Shown here piece after piece: positions 27,138-37,170 of a DNA stretch of 64,000 nucleotides; within the stretch, counting starts at the first letter, position 1, and the number at the start of each line of letters is the position of its first letter. The notes under the pieces were generated by a model. It had not been told where the DNA came from. It saw nothing but the letters and a program-made list of their open reading frames with translations, and searched no databases. Source of the stretch: Clostridia bacterium (lineage in GTDB: Bacteria; Bacillota; Clostridia; Oscillospirales; CAG-272); assembly GCA_017461365.1 (NCBI GenBank), contig JAFTYG010000003.1:62001-126000 (forward strand), read 5' to 3'. Position numbers and translations under genes: made by a program.

Positions 27138-28799
27138 ATGATTTTAAATGGTTCTGAAATTCTCGTAAATGTTCTTATCGAGCAGGGTGTTGATACCGTG
27201 TTTGGTTATCCCGGAGGAGCAGTGCTTAATATCTATGACGCGTTGTACAAGTACAGCGATAAGATAACGCACTATATGACCGCTCATGAGCAGGGTGCCG
27301 CCCACGCTGCAGACGGATATGCGAGATCGACAGGAAAAACAGGCGTTGTTATCGCAACAAGCGGTCCCGGCGCTACTAATTTGGTAACAGGAATTGCTAC
27401 GGCTTATATGGATAGCGTACCTATGGTCGCTATTACGGGTAACGTACCTAATGCACTGATAGGATGCGACAGCTTCCAGGAGGTGTATATTGCAGGTATA
27501 ACGATGCCCATAACCAAGCACAATTTTGTTGTGCGTAAGGTAGAAGATCTTGCCGATACGATCCGCGACGCTTTCAGGATCGCATCCAGCGGCAGGCCCG
27601 GTCCCGTTCTTATAGATATTCCTAAGGACGTTACTGCGGATAAAACTACTTACATCCCTGCTCCCGCTCCCGTAGAAAAGGAGATGCCCGAGCACGTAAT
27701 CGGTGATATTGAAGAGGTAGCTGAGCTCATCAACAGAGCAGAGCGTCCGTTTGTATATTTCGGAGGAGGCGTTCGTCTTTCTGGCGCTTCCGAGGAACTC
27801 AGAGAATTGCTTCTTACCGCTGATATTCCCGCTGCGTACACATTGATGGCGGCAGGCGCATTGAAATACGGCGAAAAACAAAACCTCGGACTTATCGGTA
27901 TGCACGGATGTTATTCAGCCAACTGCGCGGCAAACAGAGCAGATGTTATGATCGCTATCGGAACACGTTTCAGTGACCGTGTTGCGCTTAATACAAATAA
28001 GTTCGGACATAACGCAAAGATCGTACATATTGACATCGATTCCGTTGAGATCAACAAGAATATCGTTGCCGATTACAGCATAATAGGAGACGTAAAGGCA
28101 GTTCTCAAGGAGCTTATGCAGTATATCAAGCCTGCAGATCACAGCGAGTGGTTCGAAAAGATCGAAAAATGGAAAGCGGATGACTATCACCCTGAGGATT
28201 GTGAAACCGTTTTGCGTCCTCATCAGGTTATAGAAACAGCTTGCTCAGTCGCAGGCGAAGATGCGATCTTCGTTACCGATGTCGGACAGCATCAAATGTG
28301 GGCAGCTCAGTATCTGCACCATGTCAAACCGAGAAGCTTCTTAACAAGCGGCGGACTTGGTACTATGGGTTACGGTTACGGCGCGGCAATAGGCGCACAG
28401 ATTGCAAATCCCAACGTTCCCGTCGTTCACTTTACGTCAGACGGATCGCTCCATATGAATATGAATGAGCTTTGTACCGCAGTCAGCTACAAAGTACCCG
28501 TTATTACAGTTATTTTGAATAATGCGGTATTGGGCATGGTCCGTCAGTGGCAGGGAGTGTTCTATGGAAGAAGATTCGCTTCGAGCGAACCCGAAAGAGT
28601 TACCGACTACGTTAAAGTAGCCGAAGCATTCGGAGCTGTCGGTTTCCGTTGTACTACTCCCGCGGAATTTGAAGAGGCAATGAAGAAAGCAATGACGGTG
28701 GGCGGTCCTGTGTGGATCGAGTGCGTGATCGACAGAGAAGAAAAAGTCCTTCCTATGATACCCGCAGGTGGAACGGTTCACGATACTATGTTTAACTAA
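27138..28799 (+). CDS. ilvB: Acetolactate synthase, large (catalytic) subunit
   Basis: 553 residues. TPP- and FAD-dependent enzyme that joins two pyruvates, or pyruvate and 2-oxobutanoate, the first common step of valine, leucine and isoleucine synthesis. The N-terminal FGYPGGAVLNIYDAL contains the approach to the TPP-activating Glu (HEQGAAHAADGYAR), and GGLGTMGYG and MNMNELCTAVSYKVPVI-type segments follow. The TPP diphosphate motif reads TSDGS rather than TGDGS. An earlier ATG at 27117 exists, but AAAGGAGG at 27124-27131 sets the start at 27138. It lies directly behind the T-box terminator, 13 bases before ilvN. Confidence 0.95.
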   Translation: MILNGSEILVNVLIEQGVDTVFGYPGGAVLNIYDALYKYSDKITHYMTAHEQGAAHAADGYARSTGKTGVVIATSGPGATNLVTGIATAYMDSVPMVAITGNVPNALIGCDSFQEVYIAGITMPITKHNFVVRKVEDLADTIRDAFRIASSGRPGPVLIDIPKDVTADKTTYIPAPAPVEKEMPEHVIGDIEEVAELINRAERPFVYFGGGVRLSGASEELRELLLTADIPAAYTLMAAGALKYGEKQNLGLIGMHGCYSANCAANRADVMIAIGTRFSDRVALNTNKFGHNAKIVHIDIDSVEINKNIVADYSIIGDVKAVLKELMQYIKPADHSEWFEKIEKWKADDYHPEDCETVLRPHQVIETACSVAGEDAIFVTDVGQHQMWAAQYLHHVKPRSFLTSGGLGTMGYGYGAAIGAQIANPNVPVVHFTSDGSLHMNMNELCTAVSYKVPVITVILNNAVLGMVRQWQGVFYGRRFASSEPERVTDYVKVAEAFGAVGFRCTTPAEFEEAMKKAMTVGGPVWIECVIDREEKVLPMIPAGGTVHDTMFN

Positions 28800-28812
28800 G
28801 GAGAAATTAAAA

Positions 28813-29310
28813 ATGAAAAAACAGTGTATGGTGATACTCGTAGAAAACAACGCAGGTGTTCTTGCCCGTGTTTCGTCCTTGTTCATGCAGAGAGGATTTA
28901 ACATTGATTCATTAACCGTTTCGTCTACCGAAAATCCCAAAATATCAAGGATAACTGTTATGACAACGGGCGATCAAAAGAATTTCAGCCAAATTCTTAA
29001 ACAAACCGGAAAGCTTGTTGAGACCAAAATGATATTCTCGGTTGAGCCCTCGTTCAGTCTTATCCGTGAGCTTTTGCTCGTTAAATTCTCTACCGAACAC
29101 ATAGACGTATCGGTTCTTAAAAAGATCATTGACGATTTCGGCGCTACCATAATCGATATTACAAATGGCTGTTTCGTCGCTGAGCTTTCGGCGTCGTCCC
29201 AGAAAATAGACGATTTTCTCGAAGCAACAAAGGACTATGAAATGATTGAAATGTGCCGTTCGGGTGCAATAGCCATGGAACGCGGCAAAGTTTCATACGA
29301 CATCAATTAA
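28813..29310 (+). CDS. ilvN: Acetolactate synthase, small regulatory subunit
   Basis: 165 residues. An N-terminal ACT domain (VILVENNAGVLARVSSLF, then RGFNIDSLTV) binds the feedback inhibitor, and a C-terminal ALS_ss domain (FGATIIDITNGCFVAEL) follows. It activates and confers valine inhibition on IlvB. The reading frame is open further upstream, but TAAGGAG at 28798-28804, spanning the end of ilvB, places the start at 28813. Confidence 0.95.
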   Translation: MKKQCMVILVENNAGVLARVSSLFMQRGFNIDSLTVSSTENPKISRITVMTTGDQKNFSQILKQTGKLVETKMIFSVEPSFSLIRELLLVKFSTEHIDVSVLKKIIDDFGATIIDITNGCFVAELSASSQKIDDFLEATKDYEMIEMCRSGAIAMERGKVSYDIN

Positions 29311-29361
29311 AACTTAAAAGCAAATTTAATTTAAAAATTATATTATTTAAGGAGACAAAAA

Positions 29362-30372
29362 ATGATCACCAAGTATTATGACTCTGATTGCAATCTTGGA
29401 TTGCTCGACGGCAAAACAATTGCCGTTATCGGCTTTGGAAGCCAGGGACACGCTCATTCTATGAACCTTGCTGAAAGTGGATGCAACGTTGTTGTCGGAC
29501 TTCGCAAGGGAAGCGGACATTGGCAGAAGGCTGCTGATTTTGCCGCTACACATCCTAACTTCAAGGTTATGGAGGTAGAGGATGCCGCTAAGGCTGCGGA
29601 CATCGTTATGATGCTCGTTCCCGATGAGCTTGCTGCTGATATTTACAACAAGCAGGTAGCTCCTCATATGAAGGACGGCGACGTTCTTATGTTTGCTCAC
29701 GGCTTCAACATTCATTTCAATTTCATTCAGCCCGCTAAGAATATCGACGTTATCATGGTAGCGCCCAAGGGCCCCGGACACACTGTAAGAAGCCAGTATC
29801 AGGAAGGTAAGGGTGTTCCCAGCCTTATCGCTGTTCATCAGGACTACACAGGCAAGGCTAAAGAATATGCGCTTGCTTATGCTTCGGGAATCGGAGCAGG
29901 CAGAGCAGGCATCCTTGAAACATCCTTCCGTGAAGAGACCGAGACCGACCTCTTCGGTGAGCAGGCTGTTCTTTGCGGCGGTGTTACCGAGCTTATGAAG
30001 GCAGGCTTCGATACTCTTGTTGAGGCCGGATATGAGCCTGAAATGGCATACTTTGAGTGTATCCACGAAATGAAGCTTATCGTTGACCTTATCAATAACG
30101 GTGGCTTTGCAATGATGAGATATTCTATTTCCAACACCGCTGAATACGGCGATTACAGAACAGGTAAGCGCCTTATTACAGAGGAAACACGCAAGGAAAT
30201 GAAGAAGGTACTTTCTGAAATTCAGGACGGTACATTCGCATCTGAATTCATGCAGGAATTCTCCGCAGGAAGAAAGGCTAAGTTCCTTGCAACTCGCCGC
30301 AAGGAGAGCGAGCATCAGCTTGAGAAGACGGGCGCTGAGCTTCGTCAGATGATGAGCTGGCTCAAGAAGTAA
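29362..30372 (+). CDS. ilvC: Ketol-acid reductoisomerase (class I)
   Basis: 336 residues, the short class I form. NADPH site [19 protein letters not shown] near 22-40. The metal-binding and knotted C-terminal domain contains [12 protein letters not shown] and [14 protein letters not shown], with the Glu and Asp ligands for two Mg ions. It converts acetolactate to dihydroxyisovalerate and the isoleucine homologue. AAGGAGAC precedes the ATG. Codon choice is noticeably more biased than in neighbours, as expected for a highly expressed enzyme. Confidence 0.97.
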   Translation: MITKYYDSDCNLGLLDGKTIAVIGFGSQGHAHSMNLAESGCNVVVGLRKGSGHWQKAADFAATHPNFKVMEVEDAAKAADIVMMLVPDELAADIYNKQVAPHMKDGDVLMFAHGFNIHFNFIQPAKNIDVIMVAPKGPGHTVRSQYQEGKGVPSLIAVHQDYTGKAKEYALAYASGIGAGRAGILETSFREETETDLFGEQAVLCGGVTELMKAGFDTLVEAGYEPEMAYFECIHEMKLIVDLINNGGFAMMRYSISNTAEYGDYRTGKRLITEETRKEMKKVLSEIQDGTFASEFMQEFSAGRKAKFLATRRKESEHQLEKTGAELRQMMSWLKK

Positions 30373-30385
30373 AAATCAACAGATC

Positions 30386-30417
30386 TTCGGGGAGATCTCC
30401 GCAGAGATCTCCCCGAA
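30386..30417 (+). other. Strong intercistronic hairpin after ilvC
   Basis: TTCGGGGAGATCT (30386-30398) and AGATCTCCCCGAA (30405-30417) form a 13-bp perfect stem with a 6-base loop, followed by AAAAAG rather than a T-run. It is not a standard terminator. It may stabilise the upstream ilvBNC message or mark a processing site, separating high-level ilvBNC from the rest of the operon. Confidence 0.6.
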
Positions 30418-30433
30418 AAAGTTAGGAGTATTT

Positions 30434-31231
30434 ATGTTATTAGCGGTCAATATCGGAAATTCGCATATATCCGCAGGTATATTCAATGATTCAGGAGCTC
30501 TATCTGTTAATTTTAAGATCTCAACAGATGTAAATAAAACGTCCGACGAATACTCCACCTTAATACATTCAATAATCAGTGAACGTAACTTTGATATTAC
30601 GCAAGTAGATGCGGTAATTATTTCATCGGTAGTACCGCAGTTGACCTCAACAATGCTCAATACTCTTATGCGTATAACGGGTATTACACCGTTAATCGTA
30701 GGTCCGGGTGTAAAAACAGGTTTTTCGATTAAAATTGATAATCCGTCCGAGCTCGGAGCTGATATGGTGGCCAACACAGCTGCCGTTATTGAAAATCAAA
30801 AGAGAAGCGGTGGGCAAATAAGTCCATCCGTGATCGTTGATATGAATACCGTAACAACGGTTTCTGCCGTAAACAAAAGCGGCGAATATGCGGGGTGCGC
30901 TATTTTTCCCGGTGTACAGATGTCATTCGACTCTATGCACGGAAATACGGCGTTACTTCCAAATGTAATGCTTTCCTCTCCTCAGAAAGCAATAGGTAAA
31001 AACTCACAGGACTCTGTCCGTTCGGGTGTTATACTGGGAAATGCTATCATGCTTGACGGATTTGTTTACAGATTTTCCAGAGAAATGAAATGTAAAATTG
31101 AGGAGCTTAATTTGACTATTACTGGTGAATACGCAAAAAGTGTCATAAACGTATGTAATTCGAAATTTGGTTATGATGAGCATCTTACCCTGAAAGGCTT
31201 ATACTGTATTTACCGTAGCAATATAAAATAA
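30434..31231 (+). CDS. Type III pantothenate kinase (CoaX)-like protein with altered active site
   Basis: 265 residues with the ASKHA fold of CoaX, which phosphorylates pantothenate in CoA synthesis. Three signature motifs are changed. The first, DxGNT, reads NIGNS, so the catalytic Asp6 position is Asn. The GADR motif reads GADM (Asp kept, Arg lost). DFGTATT reads DMNTVTT. Length, the PGVQMSFDSM segment, LPNVMLSSP and the SVRSGVILGN end match the family well. It may be a weak kinase, a non-catalytic regulator, or specialised for another substrate. It sits between ilvC and an ECF transporter substrate component. TTAGGAG precedes the ATG. Confidence 0.75.
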   Translation: MLLAVNIGNSHISAGIFNDSGALSVNFKISTDVNKTSDEYSTLIHSIISERNFDITQVDAVIISSVVPQLTSTMLNTLMRITGITPLIVGPGVKTGFSIKIDNPSELGADMVANTAAVIENQKRSGGQISPSVIVDMNTVTTVSAVNKSGEYAGCAIFPGVQMSFDSMHGNTALLPNVMLSSPQKAIGKNSQDSVRSGVILGNAIMLDGFVYRFSREMKCKIEELNLTITGEYAKSVINVCNSKFGYDEHLTLKGLYCIYRSNIK

Positions 31232-31266
31232 TAGCGGATAATTCCGTTTATTATAAAATTTCTAAG

Positions 31267-31340
31267 CGTTGTACCTCACGTGGACAACAGCATCGGGTGA
31301 AATTCCCGAAGAAAGGGAACTTTATGTTCAAATCGAATTC
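31267..31340 (+). promoter_or_regulatory. Small structured region upstream of the ECF gene
   Basis: Two consecutive hairpins are visible: GTTGT (31267-31271) with ACAAC (31283-31287) enclosing CC/GG pairs, then TCGGG with CCCGA at about 31291-31306. They precede the ribosome binding site of a 22-codon frame. I do not recognise a known riboswitch (TPP, FMN, THF, preQ1 consensus motifs are absent). Confidence 0.3.
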
Positions 31341-31392
31341 TTTTAAGGCGGCACTTACGGTCGTACTTACAAAATCGGAGGTATCGAGATGA
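31324..31392 (+). CDS. Possible 22-codon leader peptide translationally coupled to the ECF gene
   Basis: ATG at 31324 has AAAGGGAA 4-10 bases upstream and encodes a basic, Ser- and Lys-rich peptide beginning MFKSNSFKAALTVV. Its TGA (31390-31392) overlaps the ATG of the next gene as ATGA, the classical geometry for reinitiation. It shows no similarity I can name and no codon run that would sense an amino acid. Either a coupling ORF or chance. Confidence 0.35.
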   Translation: MFKSNSFKAALTVVLTKSEVSR

Positions 31393-32012
31393 GAGAAAGT
31401 CAAAATCAAAAGATCCTTCGTCTGGTACAGCTTGCTATGCTTGCGGCGCTTGTGGTAGTTCTGCAAGTAATAAGCGCTCTTATCCCACCTGTCGCGGGAG
31501 CTGTATCAATAACCTTTACACTTGTACCCGTAGTTGTAGGAGCGATCCTGTTTGGGGTAAAGGGCGGCGCTATTCTCGGCTTTGCCTTTGGTTTGATAGT
31601 TTTGATCAACTGTATTACAGGACTTGATATAGGCGGAAATCTGTTGTGGAGCGCCAATCCCTTTTTCACTGCGATAATCTGCTTTATTAAGGGCGTAATG
31701 GCAGGCATTATACCTGCATTGCTTTATAAGGCAGTAAAAGGGAAGAGCGAAACTGTCGGAAACGGCAGAAAGTTTGTTGCTGCTTTGGTAGCCGCGCTTT
31801 CAGCCCCTATCGTTAATACCGGATTGTTCATATGCGGTATGTTTCTCTTGTTCAACGATACGCTGTATGCATGGGCAGGCGACACGAACGTTATTACCTA
31901 TGTTTTAGTAGGTCTTGCGGGAATAAATTTCTTAGTTGAGTTTTTGATAAATATTATTCTCACGCCTGCGATTGTAAGGATCGTTGAGGTAGTAAAGAAA
32001 AACAAAAAATAA
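31389..32012 (+). CDS. ECF transporter substrate-binding (S) component, predicted pantothenate-type
   Basis: 207 residues with about six transmembrane helices. It starts with a short cytoplasmic N-terminus ending LVQLAMLAALVVVLQ, which carries the AxxxA-type helix that packs against EcfT, and belongs to the general ECF_trnsprt S-component family. S components import vitamins through a shared EcfAA'T module, which is not encoded here. The neighbouring CoaX-like gene and the place in a ketoisovalerate-making operon suggest pantothenate, as for PanT, but substrate assignment is by context only. GGAGG 7 bases before the ATG. Confidence 0.75.
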   Translation: MRESQNQKILRLVQLAMLAALVVVLQVISALIPPVAGAVSITFTLVPVVVGAILFGVKGGAILGFAFGLIVLINCITGLDIGGNLLWSANPFFTAIICFIKGVMAGIIPALLYKAVKGKSETVGNGRKFVAALVAALSAPIVNTGLFICGMFLLFNDTLYAWAGDTNVITYVLVGLAGINFLVEFLINIILTPAIVRIVEVVKKNKK

Positions 32013-32030
32013 AGATTTAGGAGAAAAATT

Positions 32031-33695
32031 ATGTCACTTCGTTCCGATAATGTAACAAAGGGCGCAGAAAGAGCGCCGAACAGAAGCTTGTTTTATGCTA
32101 TGGGATACACCAAGGAGGAGCTTGAGCGTCCTCTTATCGGTGTTGTAAGCGCTCACAGCGAGATAGTTCCCGGACATTATCATCTCGATAAGATAGCAGA
32201 TGCTGTAAAAGCAGGAATTAGAATGGCAGGCGGTACGCCTGTGCTTATCCCTTCCATCGGTGTTTGTGATGGTATCGCTATGGGGCACATCGGAATGAAG
32301 TATTCCTTGGCAAGCCGTGAGCTTATCTGCGATAGCGTTGAAACAATGACGATGGCGCATCAGCTTGACGGACTTGTACTTGTACCTAATTGTGATAAGA
32401 TAGTTCCTGGCATGCTTATGGCAGCTGTAAGAATGAATGTCCCCGCTATCGTTTGCAGCGGAGGTCCTATGCTTGCGGGTACGTATAACAACGAAGAAGT
32501 CAGCCTCTCAAAAATGTTCGAAGCAGTAGGCGCATATAAAGCGGGGATCATTGACGAATGCAAGCTTGAGGAGTGCGAGCAGGGAGTTTGTCCCGGTTGC
32601 GGAAGCTGTGCGGGAATGTACACCGCAAACAGCATGAACTGTCTGTGTGAGGCGCTTGGAATAGCTCTCCCCGGTAATGGTACTGTTCCAGCTGTAAGCA
32701 ACAAGAGAACCATGCTTGCTAAACATGCGGGTATGGCAATTATGGAGCTCGTACGCAATAACATTTGCGCACGCGACATCGTAAATGAGCGTTCTATCCG
32801 TAACGCTCTTGCTTGTGATATGGCGCTTGGCTGTAGCTCCAATAGCGTACTGCATCTTTTAGCTATCGCAAATGAGGCAGGTGTTAAGCTTGACCTTAAC
32901 ATATTCAATGAAATGAGCGCGAAGGTGCCTAATCTTTGTCACCTTGCTCCTGCGGGATCCACACATATGCAGGATCTTGAAGCGGCAGGAGGTATCCGCG
33001 CGGTACAGGCAGAGCTTATAAAGAAAGACCTGCTCGATACTGATGCAATTACCGTTACGGGTAAGACCTTGGGTGAAAACGTTGCGGGCGCATATATAAA
33101 GGATACGAATTCGATAAGACCTATCAGCGATCCGTATAGCGAGACGGGCGGTATTCAAATACTTTGGGGTAACATAGCTCAAAAGGGTTGCGTTGTAAAA
33201 CGCAGTGCTGTTGCTCCCGAAATGCTTTGCCACAGCGGTCCCGCGCGCGTATTCAATTCCGAGGATGAGGCTATTATGGCAATATACTCGGGTAAGATCG
33301 TGGATGGAGACGTAGTTGTTATCCGCTATGAAGGTCCTAAAGGCGGTCCCGGAATGAGAGAAATGCTCAATCCTACCAGCGCGCTCGCAGGAATGAAGCT
33401 TGATAAAACGGTAGCACTTATCACGGACGGACGTTTCTCGGGCGCAAGCCGCGGCGCGTCTATCGGACACGTCAGTCCAGAGGCCGCAGACGGCGGAAAC
33501 ATCGCTCTTATTGAAGAAGGCGATATTATCGAGATAAATATTCCCGATGCATCTATAAACGTTAAGATAAGCGATGAAACACTTGCAGAACGCAGAGCAA
33601 AATACGTTGCACCTGAACCCAATATCAAGAGCGGCTGGCTTGCAAGATACGCAAGACTTGTCAGTGGCGCAGATCAAGGCGCTGTTATGAAATAA
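32031..33695 (+). CDS. ilvD: Dihydroxy-acid dehydratase
   Basis: 554 residues. Removes water from dihydroxyisovalerate and dihydroxymethylvalerate to give the 2-oxo acids. Fe-S cluster ligands are in [10 protein letters not shown] and [36 protein letters not shown] is the C-terminal signature. It needs an oxygen-sensitive cluster, in keeping with an anaerobe. TAGGAG precedes the ATG. Confidence 0.97.
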   Translation: MSLRSDNVTKGAERAPNRSLFYAMGYTKEELERPLIGVVSAHSEIVPGHYHLDKIADAVKAGIRMAGGTPVLIPSIGVCDGIAMGHIGMKYSLASRELICDSVETMTMAHQLDGLVLVPNCDKIVPGMLMAAVRMNVPAIVCSGGPMLAGTYNNEEVSLSKMFEAVGAYKAGIIDECKLEECEQGVCPGCGSCAGMYTANSMNCLCEALGIALPGNGTVPAVSNKRTMLAKHAGMAIMELVRNNICARDIVNERSIRNALACDMALGCSSNSVLHLLAIANEAGVKLDLNIFNEMSAKVPNLCHLAPAGSTHMQDLEAAGGIRAVQAELIKKDLLDTDAITVTGKTLGENVAGAYIKDTNSIRPISDPYSETGGIQILWGNIAQKGCVVKRSAVAPEMLCHSGPARVFNSEDEAIMAIYSGKIVDGDVVVIRYEGPKGGPGMREMLNPTSALAGMKLDKTVALITDGRFSGASRGASIGHVSPEAADGGNIALIEEGDIIEINIPDASINVKISDETLAERRAKYVAPEPNIKSGWLARYARLVSGADQGAVMK

Positions 33696-33717
33696 TACAG
33701 GAAGGTACAAGAACCGA

Positions 33718-35388
33718 ATGATGAACAACGCAAATAAATATACACGTCAGTATTTTCCCGCTCCCAGCGTGGAAGGAAAATGGATGAAAAAAAACTACAT
33801 ATCAAAAGCTCCCAAATGGTGCTCCGTTGACCTTAGAGACGGAAATCAGGCGCTTATAATTCCAATGAGCCTTGAAGAAAAGCTCGATTTCTTCCGTATG
33901 CTTGTAAAAATAGGCTTTAAGGAGATAGAGGTTGGTTTTCCTGCGGCTTCCGAAACCGAATATAAGTTTCTTCGTACGCTTATTGAGGAAGACCTTATTC
34001 CCGACGACGTCACCGTTCAGGTACTTACACAGTCTAGAGAACATATAATAAAAAAGACGTTTGAAAGTCTTAAAGGCGCAAAAAATGCAATCGTTCACCT
34101 TTACAACTCCACGTCGGTGGCACAGAGAGAGCAGGTATTCAAGAAGTCCAAAGAGGAGATCATTGATATTGCGGTAAAGGGCGCTGAGCTGTTTAATAAA
34201 TACAGCGAGGAAATGGGCGTAAATTACAGATATGAATATTCTCCTGAGTCCTTTACGGGAACAGAGCCCGAGTTTGCTCTTGAAATATGCAATGCAGTGC
34301 TCGACGTATGGAAGCCTACCAAAGAGCGTCCCGTTATTATCAATCTCCCCGTTACCGTTCAGGTATCTATGCCTCACGTTTACGCTAATCAGGTCGAGTA
34401 TATGAACGATAATCTGAAATACCGTGAGAACGTTATTATTTCGCTTCATCCTCACAATGACCGCGGTTGCGCTGTTGCAGATGCCGAAATGGGTATTCTT
34501 GCGGGAGGTGACAGAATAGAAGGAACTCTGTTTGGTAACGGAGAACGCACAGGTAATGTTGATATTGTTACGATGGCGCTCAATATGTACGCTCAGGGTG
34601 TTGATCCCGAGCTTGATCTCTCGGATATGCCTTCTATTACAGAGCTTTACGAAAGAGTTACAAGAATGCAGGTATATGACAGAACGCCTTACGCAGGTAA
34701 GCTCGTGTTTGCCGCATTCTCAGGCTCGCATCAGGATGCGATAGCAAAGGGTATGAAGTGGCGTGAAGATCACACCTGCCGCTATTGGACCGTTCCGTAC
34801 CTTCCCATCGATCCGCAGGACGTTGGACGAGAATACGAAACAGATGTTATTCGTATCAACTCTCAGTCGGGCAAGGGAGGAATCGGTTGGCTTCTTGAGC
34901 ACAACTACGGATACGTATTGCCGCCTAAAATGCGTGAGGATGTCGGATATACCGTTAAAAATGTGTCCGACAGATCTCATAAAGAGCTTGCCCCTGCAGA
35001 AGTACTTGAAATATTCAAAAATGAATATGTTAATATCAATACCCCTATTGAGCTTGAGGACTATCACTTTGTCCGTAAGACTGATTGCATGAAAGCGATA
35101 GTAACAATATCTCAGAACGGTGAGACAAGAGATATTTCTGCAGAGGGTAACGGACGTCTCGATGCCGTAAGTAACGCGATCAAGCGTCATCTCGGTATTG
35201 ACTATTCCAATTTGACATATACGGAACACGCGCTCACGAGCGAATCTTCCTCTCAGGCGGTAACGTATGTAAGCATAACCTTCAGCGATGGAAAGACAAG
35301 TTGGGGGGCAGGTGTGCATGACGACATAATTTCGGCATCTATTTGCGCGCTGATCTCGGCTATCAACCGCAAAATGTGTGATAAATAA
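33718..35388 (+). CDS. leuA: 2-isopropylmalate synthase (type 2)
   Basis: 556 residues. Condenses ketoisovalerate with acetyl-CoA, the committed step to leucine. N-terminal YTRQYFPAPSVEGKWMKK is characteristic of the LeuA type 2 group (shared with actinobacteria and some Clostridia). The TIM barrel has SVDLRDGNQAL (metal Asp) and LHPHNDRGCAVAD (metal His residues). The C-terminal LeuA dimer domain (about 430-556) is the leucine feedback site. The start has tandem ATGs at 33718 and 33721 behind AGGAAGG. Confidence 0.95.
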   Translation: MMNNANKYTRQYFPAPSVEGKWMKKNYISKAPKWCSVDLRDGNQALIIPMSLEEKLDFFRMLVKIGFKEIEVGFPAASETEYKFLRTLIEEDLIPDDVTVQVLTQSREHIIKKTFESLKGAKNAIVHLYNSTSVAQREQVFKKSKEEIIDIAVKGAELFNKYSEEMGVNYRYEYSPESFTGTEPEFALEICNAVLDVWKPTKERPVIINLPVTVQVSMPHVYANQVEYMNDNLKYRENVIISLHPHNDRGCAVADAEMGILAGGDRIEGTLFGNGERTGNVDIVTMALNMYAQGVDPELDLSDMPSITELYERVTRMQVYDRTPYAGKLVFAAFSGSHQDAIAKGMKWREDHTCRYWTVPYLPIDPQDVGREYETDVIRINSQSGKGGIGWLLEHNYGYVLPPKMREDVGYTVKNVSDRSHKELAPAEVLEIFKNEYVNINTPIELEDYHFVRKTDCMKAIVTISQNGETRDISAEGNGRLDAVSNAIKRHLGIDYSNLTYTEHALTSESSSQAVTYVSITFSDGKTSWGAGVHDDIISASICALISAINRKMCDK

Positions 35389-35406
35389 TTAGAAGAGGTA
35401 GATAAT

Positions 35407-36669
35407 ATGGGAATGACAATGACACAGAAAATATTGGCGGCTCATGCAGGTCTTGAGTCTGTCAAGGCAGGTCAGCTCATCATGGCTAACCTTGATCTGG
35501 TGCTCGGAAACGACATCACCTCACCCGTAGCTATCAATGAATTCAACAAAAACGGCTTTGACGGTGTATTCGATAAGGATAAGATAGCTCTTGTAATGGA
35601 TCACTTTGTTCCAAACAAGGATATAAAAGCGGCTCAGCAGTGTAAGCAGTGCAGAACGTTTGCAAAGTGTTACTCAATAACTAACTACTTTGACGTCGGA
35701 GATATGGGCATTGAACACGCACTTCTTCCCGAAAAGGGACTTGTCGGTCCCGGCGAGCTCGTTATAGGTGCAGACTCACATACTTGTACATACGGTGCTC
35801 TCGGAGCGTTCTCTACGGGTGTAGGAAGCACGGATATGGCAGCAGGTATGGCAACGGGTAAAGCTTGGTTCAAGGTTCCTTCCGCTATCAAATTCAATCT
35901 TATCGGCAAGCTTCAGCCACTCGTTTCGGGAAAGGACGTTATACTCCACATAATCGGAATGATAGGCGTTGACGGTGCTCTTTACCGTTCAATGGAGTTT
36001 ACCGGTGAGGGACTTTCCTCGCTTTCTATGGATGACCGTCTCTGTATGGCTAATATGGCGATCGAGGCAGGTGCAAAGAACGGTATATTTGATGTCGATG
36101 ATGTTACTATGGCGTACATCAAGGATCGTGTTAACCGTCCTGTAACCGTATATAAGGCAGACTCTGATGCTGAATATGATGAGGAATATACAATCGATCT
36201 TTCTTCCATCGAGCCTACTGTAGCTTGTCCTCATCTTCCCGAGAACACCAAGAACGCAAAAGAGCTTTCCGATATAATCCCCGATCAGGTGGTTATAGGC
36301 TCTTGTACAAACGGCAGACTTTCGGATATGGCTGCAGCAGCAAAAATAATGCAGGGTAAACATATCGCAAAAGGTGTTCGCTGTATAATTATCCCCGCTA
36401 CACAAACTATATACAAGGAATGTATCAAGCTTGGATATATCGATACGTTTATAGATGCAGGATGCGTGGTATCTACGCCTACCTGCGGTCCTTGCCTTGG
36501 CGGATATATGGGTATTCTTGCAGAGGATGAAATTGCTGTCGCAACAACCAACAGAAACTTTGTAGGCAGAATGGGACACATTACATCCAAAATATATCTT
36601 GCAAGCCCCGAAGTTGCAGCGGCTACCGCTATTGCGGGCAAGATATGCGATCCAAGAGAATTGAACTGA
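35407..36669 (+). CDS. leuC: 3-isopropylmalate dehydratase, large subunit
   Basis: 420 residues, the short aconitase-like form that pairs with a separate LeuD and is common in Clostridia and archaea. Cluster cysteines occur in [12 protein letters not shown] and [34 protein letters not shown] is recognised from [11 protein letters not shown] and GVGSTDMA. Isomerises 2- to 3-isopropylmalate. AGAGGT before the ATG; leuD follows 12 bases later. Confidence 0.96.
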   Translation: MGMTMTQKILAAHAGLESVKAGQLIMANLDLVLGNDITSPVAINEFNKNGFDGVFDKDKIALVMDHFVPNKDIKAAQQCKQCRTFAKCYSITNYFDVGDMGIEHALLPEKGLVGPGELVIGADSHTCTYGALGAFSTGVGSTDMAAGMATGKAWFKVPSAIKFNLIGKLQPLVSGKDVILHIIGMIGVDGALYRSMEFTGEGLSSLSMDDRLCMANMAIEAGAKNGIFDVDDVTMAYIKDRVNRPVTVYKADSDAEYDEEYTIDLSSIEPTVACPHLPENTKNAKELSDIIPDQVVIGSCTNGRLSDMAAAAKIMQGKHIAKGVRCIIIPATQTIYKECIKLGYIDTFIDAGCVVSTPTCGPCLGGYMGILAEDEIAVATTNRNFVGRMGHITSKIYLASPEVAAATAIAGKICDPRELN

Positions 36670-36681
36670 GGAGGTATAAAA

Positions 36682-37170
36682 ATGGACGTAAAGGGATATG
36701 TACATAAATACGGAGATAACGTTGATACAGACGTTATCATTCCCGCAAGATATTTGAACACCTCCGATCATAAGGAGCTTGCCTCTCACTGCATGGAGGA
36801 TATAGATGCCGATTTCACCAAAAAGGTAAATAACGGCGATATTATGGTAGGCGGAGCAAACTTCGGTTGCGGTTCTTCAAGAGAACACGCACCCATTGCC
36901 ATAAAGAATTCGGGAATTTCCTGTGTTATCGCAAAAACATTTGCGCGCATCTTTTTCCGCAACGCTATAAACATTGGACTTGCAATTCTCGAATGTCCCG
37001 AAGCTAGTGAGAGGATCGACAGCGGAGATGAAGTCTCCATTGATTTCGATACGGGGGTTATTACCAACATCACAAAAAATGAGATCTATCAGGCAGAGCC
37101 TTTCCCCGAGTTTATCAAGGATATTATTCGGGCAGACGGTCTGATGAATTCCATTGGAGGAAAAAAGTAA
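36682..37170 (+). CDS. leuD: 3-isopropylmalate dehydratase, small subunit
   Basis: 162 residues, the swivel domain of isopropylmalate isomerase. [15 protein letters not shown] and the loop [13 protein letters not shown], which positions substrate, are clear, and [13 protein letters not shown] follows. The length is that of the short LeuD paired with the LeuC type above. GAGGAGG precedes the ATG. Its TAA shares a base with the leuB ATG (TAATG). Confidence 0.97.
   Translation: MDVKGYVHKYGDNVDTDVIIPARYLNTSDHKELASHCMEDIDADFTKKVNNGDIMVGGANFGCGSSREHAPIAIKNSGISCVIAKTFARIFFRNAINIGLAILECPEASERIDSGDEVSIDFDTGVITNITKNEIYQAEPFPEFIKDIIRADGLMNSIGGKK

Noticed and set aside
30386..30417. Hairpin after ilvC as a terminator
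   Set aside because: No T-run follows; AAAAAG does. It is listed as an mRNA structure instead.
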